From Rotaria sp. Silwood1 (lineage: Eukaryota > Rotifera > Eurotatoria > Philodinida > Philodinidae): 64,000 bases of DNA. The stretch spans positions 8,925 to 72,924 of the forward strand of contig CAJNOP010000694.1 of assembly GCA_905250075.1 (NCBI GenBank). Direction: 5' to 3'. The notes under the pieces are model-generated. The model searched no databases, was not told the origin of the DNA, and worked only from the letters and a program-made list of their open reading frames with translations. A program made the position numbers and the translations under genes. This document shows, one piece after another, positions 61,950-64,000 of this stretch (its first letter is position 1; each line of letters starts with the position of its first letter).

Positions 61950-63398
61950 TTTCTTTTTGTTTTATTAATTTAATAAACTACTATTCATAGATGATTAAGT
62001 TAAAATATTATAATAATATATGTGTTAAATATGAAATAGAATCGTTTAATAATTGTCGACGATCGAAGTGTCAATAGTTGACTTACTAGTTTTTTTTTTT
62101 TTTTAATTCAACGATCTATTTTTTTCAATTATTATTATTATTATTTTCTTTTTGTAATACAATAGAAGAATATAAGGTAAAAAAGAGGTAGACAAAGAGA
62201 AGAAATAATAGATTTTTCATACTTTTCCGTGTATTAATATACGATAGTTTTATTCATTCAAAACTTTTTTTTTTTTGTATTAGACAAAAAGTCATTAAAT
62301 CTACGAGCGAAAAGATGTCTTCTAAAGATTATATTTCGATTTATTTATTTTTTGCTCTCATATATTAATCGAAGCCTTCCAAGTTCATATACATCATGTT
62401 TCATTAATACAATAAAGTAACTTTTCATTGAAGTAAAAAAAAAAAAAAGAAGAACAGTAAAACAACTGAATTTTTTGTTTGTATTATAAGAAGAAAAAAA
62501 TTTTTACACTTGTATCCTTGATTTTTTTCTTAGCCATCATAGAATTATGAAATCATAGAGAACAATAGATGAACAGCATAAGTTATTCTTATGTCTCACT
62601 TTAATAATAATTTTAACGCTCCGGAAAATAGAACTTTACTATGTAAATCAAGTTAATAGTACAATAAAAATGAAATCGTCAGCAAGAATTAAAATACTAT
62701 CATTATTTAAATATAGAAAGATACGATTGTTTTTTCTCGGTTGAAATATTTAATCTCGAATTGAGGAGCATATTGATGTTAAAATTTGAATTGATCGGGT
62801 ATATTCGAATTCTTATTGGTGAAATGACAGAGAAACACGGTATTTCTCAAAGAATACAATTATTATTTGATCAATTAAGTTTGTATCTACAAAAATTATG
62901 AATAGTTTTATACGCAAGATATTACTTCAATATAGAATTATTCATGATAGTTTCAATCTTTGCTAAATTTGTCCATTGACGATTGTATGATTTTAGAAAA
63001 CAATAAAGTTTTGAATATTATGGATAAATGTTACAGTTTCTAGTACATTTATATATTGTTTATATCTGTATGTGATTAAACACATTAATGATATTTATTT
63101 ATACGATAATTCCAATTGATTTACTCAAAAAACAAAAAAAAGTCTTTATGATAATTAACATGAGTCAAAAATTTGAATCAACCATAATCAATATTGAAGG
63201 ACCTATAATTAGAAAGAAAAAAAAATGTAATGAATCACTTAACGATGCGTGACAAATTGCAGAAAAAATTATATTTCTCCTTGAGTTATCGAAGACTACT
63301 GAAAGAAGAGCAAAGGAAAAAAAAAAACAAAATAACAAACGGAAGCAACGATTCTAAAAAAAAAACATTGCTCTCATCATTTAAATTCTATAATAAAA
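61950..63398. other. Intergenic between divergent genes
   Basis: 1.45 kb between the start of the C1orf87-like gene (minus) and the small membrane-protein gene (plus). Poly-T and TTA runs; no gene, repeat family or promoter motif recognised. Confidence 0.5.
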
Positions 63399-63726
63399 AT
63401 GCAATCTAATGAATTACCAAAACCATTACCTACTACATATCCTACAATTCAAGGGTAACAAAAAAACCTCTATAAATACAATCAATTTATTAATTTTGTT
63501 ATTTTCTTTTCAAGAGATCCAGCAACACGTCGATTTGCTATTTTCTTTTTCTGTACATTAGCTATTATAACAATAGGCGTCATGATTGGTATTGGTGTTG
63601 GAAATATTTCACATTACGGTATATTATTTTTATATATTAAATCAATTAATTTATTATTAATTTATCTTAGAATATTTTGATTCATCGAATATATCGAATG
63701 GATCTTATAGTATACTCACGAAATGA
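63399..63726 (+). CDS. Small single-pass membrane protein, 71 residues
   Basis: Three short exons join in phase: 63399-63454, 63515-63618 and 63671-63726, with 60- and 52-bp GT-AG introns. The product starts MQSNELPKPLPTTYPTIQG, has a basic ATRRF just before one helix (AIFFFCTLAIITIGVMIGIGV), and ends in a short polar tail with two N-glycosylation-type sequons (NIS, NGS). No signal peptide, so a type II/III orientation is likely. No family is recognised. The consistent phase over both introns argues for a real gene. The frame is too small to stand out without splicing. Confidence 0.65.
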
Positions 63727-64000
63727 AAAATTTATTCTTAACAAAGAATTTTTGTTAATAATTTTGATTCAATAAAAATTTTAAAGATCTGATTTATCAA
63801 TAAGAAAAACAAAACAAAACTCATATTACATAGTCATGAAAAGAAAAATCTGTCAAACAATCATCGTTGATAGATAATCTGGAATTTCATATAGATATAT
63901 ATATTTATTTATTTTGTTTTTGTGTTACGTTAAAAAAAAGAAAGAAGAGGTGAAAGAGAGAACAATGGAAACGCATGATTGAATTAACAATAGAAAGAGA
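63727..64000. other. Terminal spacer
   Basis: AT-rich sequence to the window end; no gene recognised. Confidence 0.4.

Noticed and set aside
1-64000. Search for retrovirus-like, Polinton-like, Penelope-like or LINE coding regions
   Set aside because: No reverse-transcriptase, integrase, capsid or protein-primed polymerase motif was recognised in any frame.
1-64000. CRISPR arrays, bacterial-style operons, riboswitches
   Set aside because: No regularly spaced repeats of that kind; spliceosomal introns throughout show a eukaryotic nuclear genome.

Overview
The window looks like a piece of a bdelloid rotifer genome, probably Rotaria-like. It is AT-rich, and the genes are split by short GT-AG introns (often 45-110 bp). 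It encodes protein types typical of bdelloids: a membrane-anchored R-S-E ADP-ribosyltransferase, a 7TM receptor of the expanded bdelloid type, and a secreted NHL-propeller protein. It also carries several tracts of TGTGGG, which as I recall is the bdelloid telomeric hexamer. The species cannot be fixed from the sequence alone. Three 100-N scaffold gaps (10521-10620, 28975-29074, 51266-51365) divide the window, and three genes are incomplete next to them.

Region 1-31 kb is gene-poor and accessory-like. It holds an ADP-ribosyltransferase gene (1271-2328), a 263-bp foldback element, and a segment at 4.5-7.05 kb where telomere-like tracts flank a large palindrome and abut a truncated receptor gene. 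A split tRNA-Gly-like sequence follows. Next come the 5' part of a 3-ketodihydrosphingosine reductase gene (KDSR), a ubiquitin-like/Cys-rich protein gene, a gene with a bacterial-looking protein, a secreted endonuclease/exonuclease/phosphatase-family gene, an ADP-ribosyltransferase-associated remnant, the first two-thirds of a long-chain acyl-CoA synthetase gene, and the four-exon NHL-repeat gene.

Region 34-64 kb is denser and mostly conserved metazoan housekeeping: an ankyrin-repeat gene, SLC35E3-like transporter, NOP56 and ARPC4 (divergent, about 0.5 kb apart), mitochondrial alternative oxidase, an Na+/H+-exchanger N-terminus, a laminin-G protein, a ten-exon C1orf87-like gene and a 71-residue single-pass membrane protein. 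Exon joins were checked for reading phase by hand and agree across all of these genes.

Small non-autonomous DNA transposons are common. Two GC-rich hAT-like MITE families are each present twice with 8-bp target duplications, and one copy of each lies in the same NOP56 intron. Three long foldback elements, two with clear TA duplications, lie in an ankyrin-gene intron and on both sides of the alternative oxidase gene. I saw no CRISPR array, rRNA, retrovirus-like element or autonomous transposase. The most unusual structure is the 4.5-7.05 kb segment.
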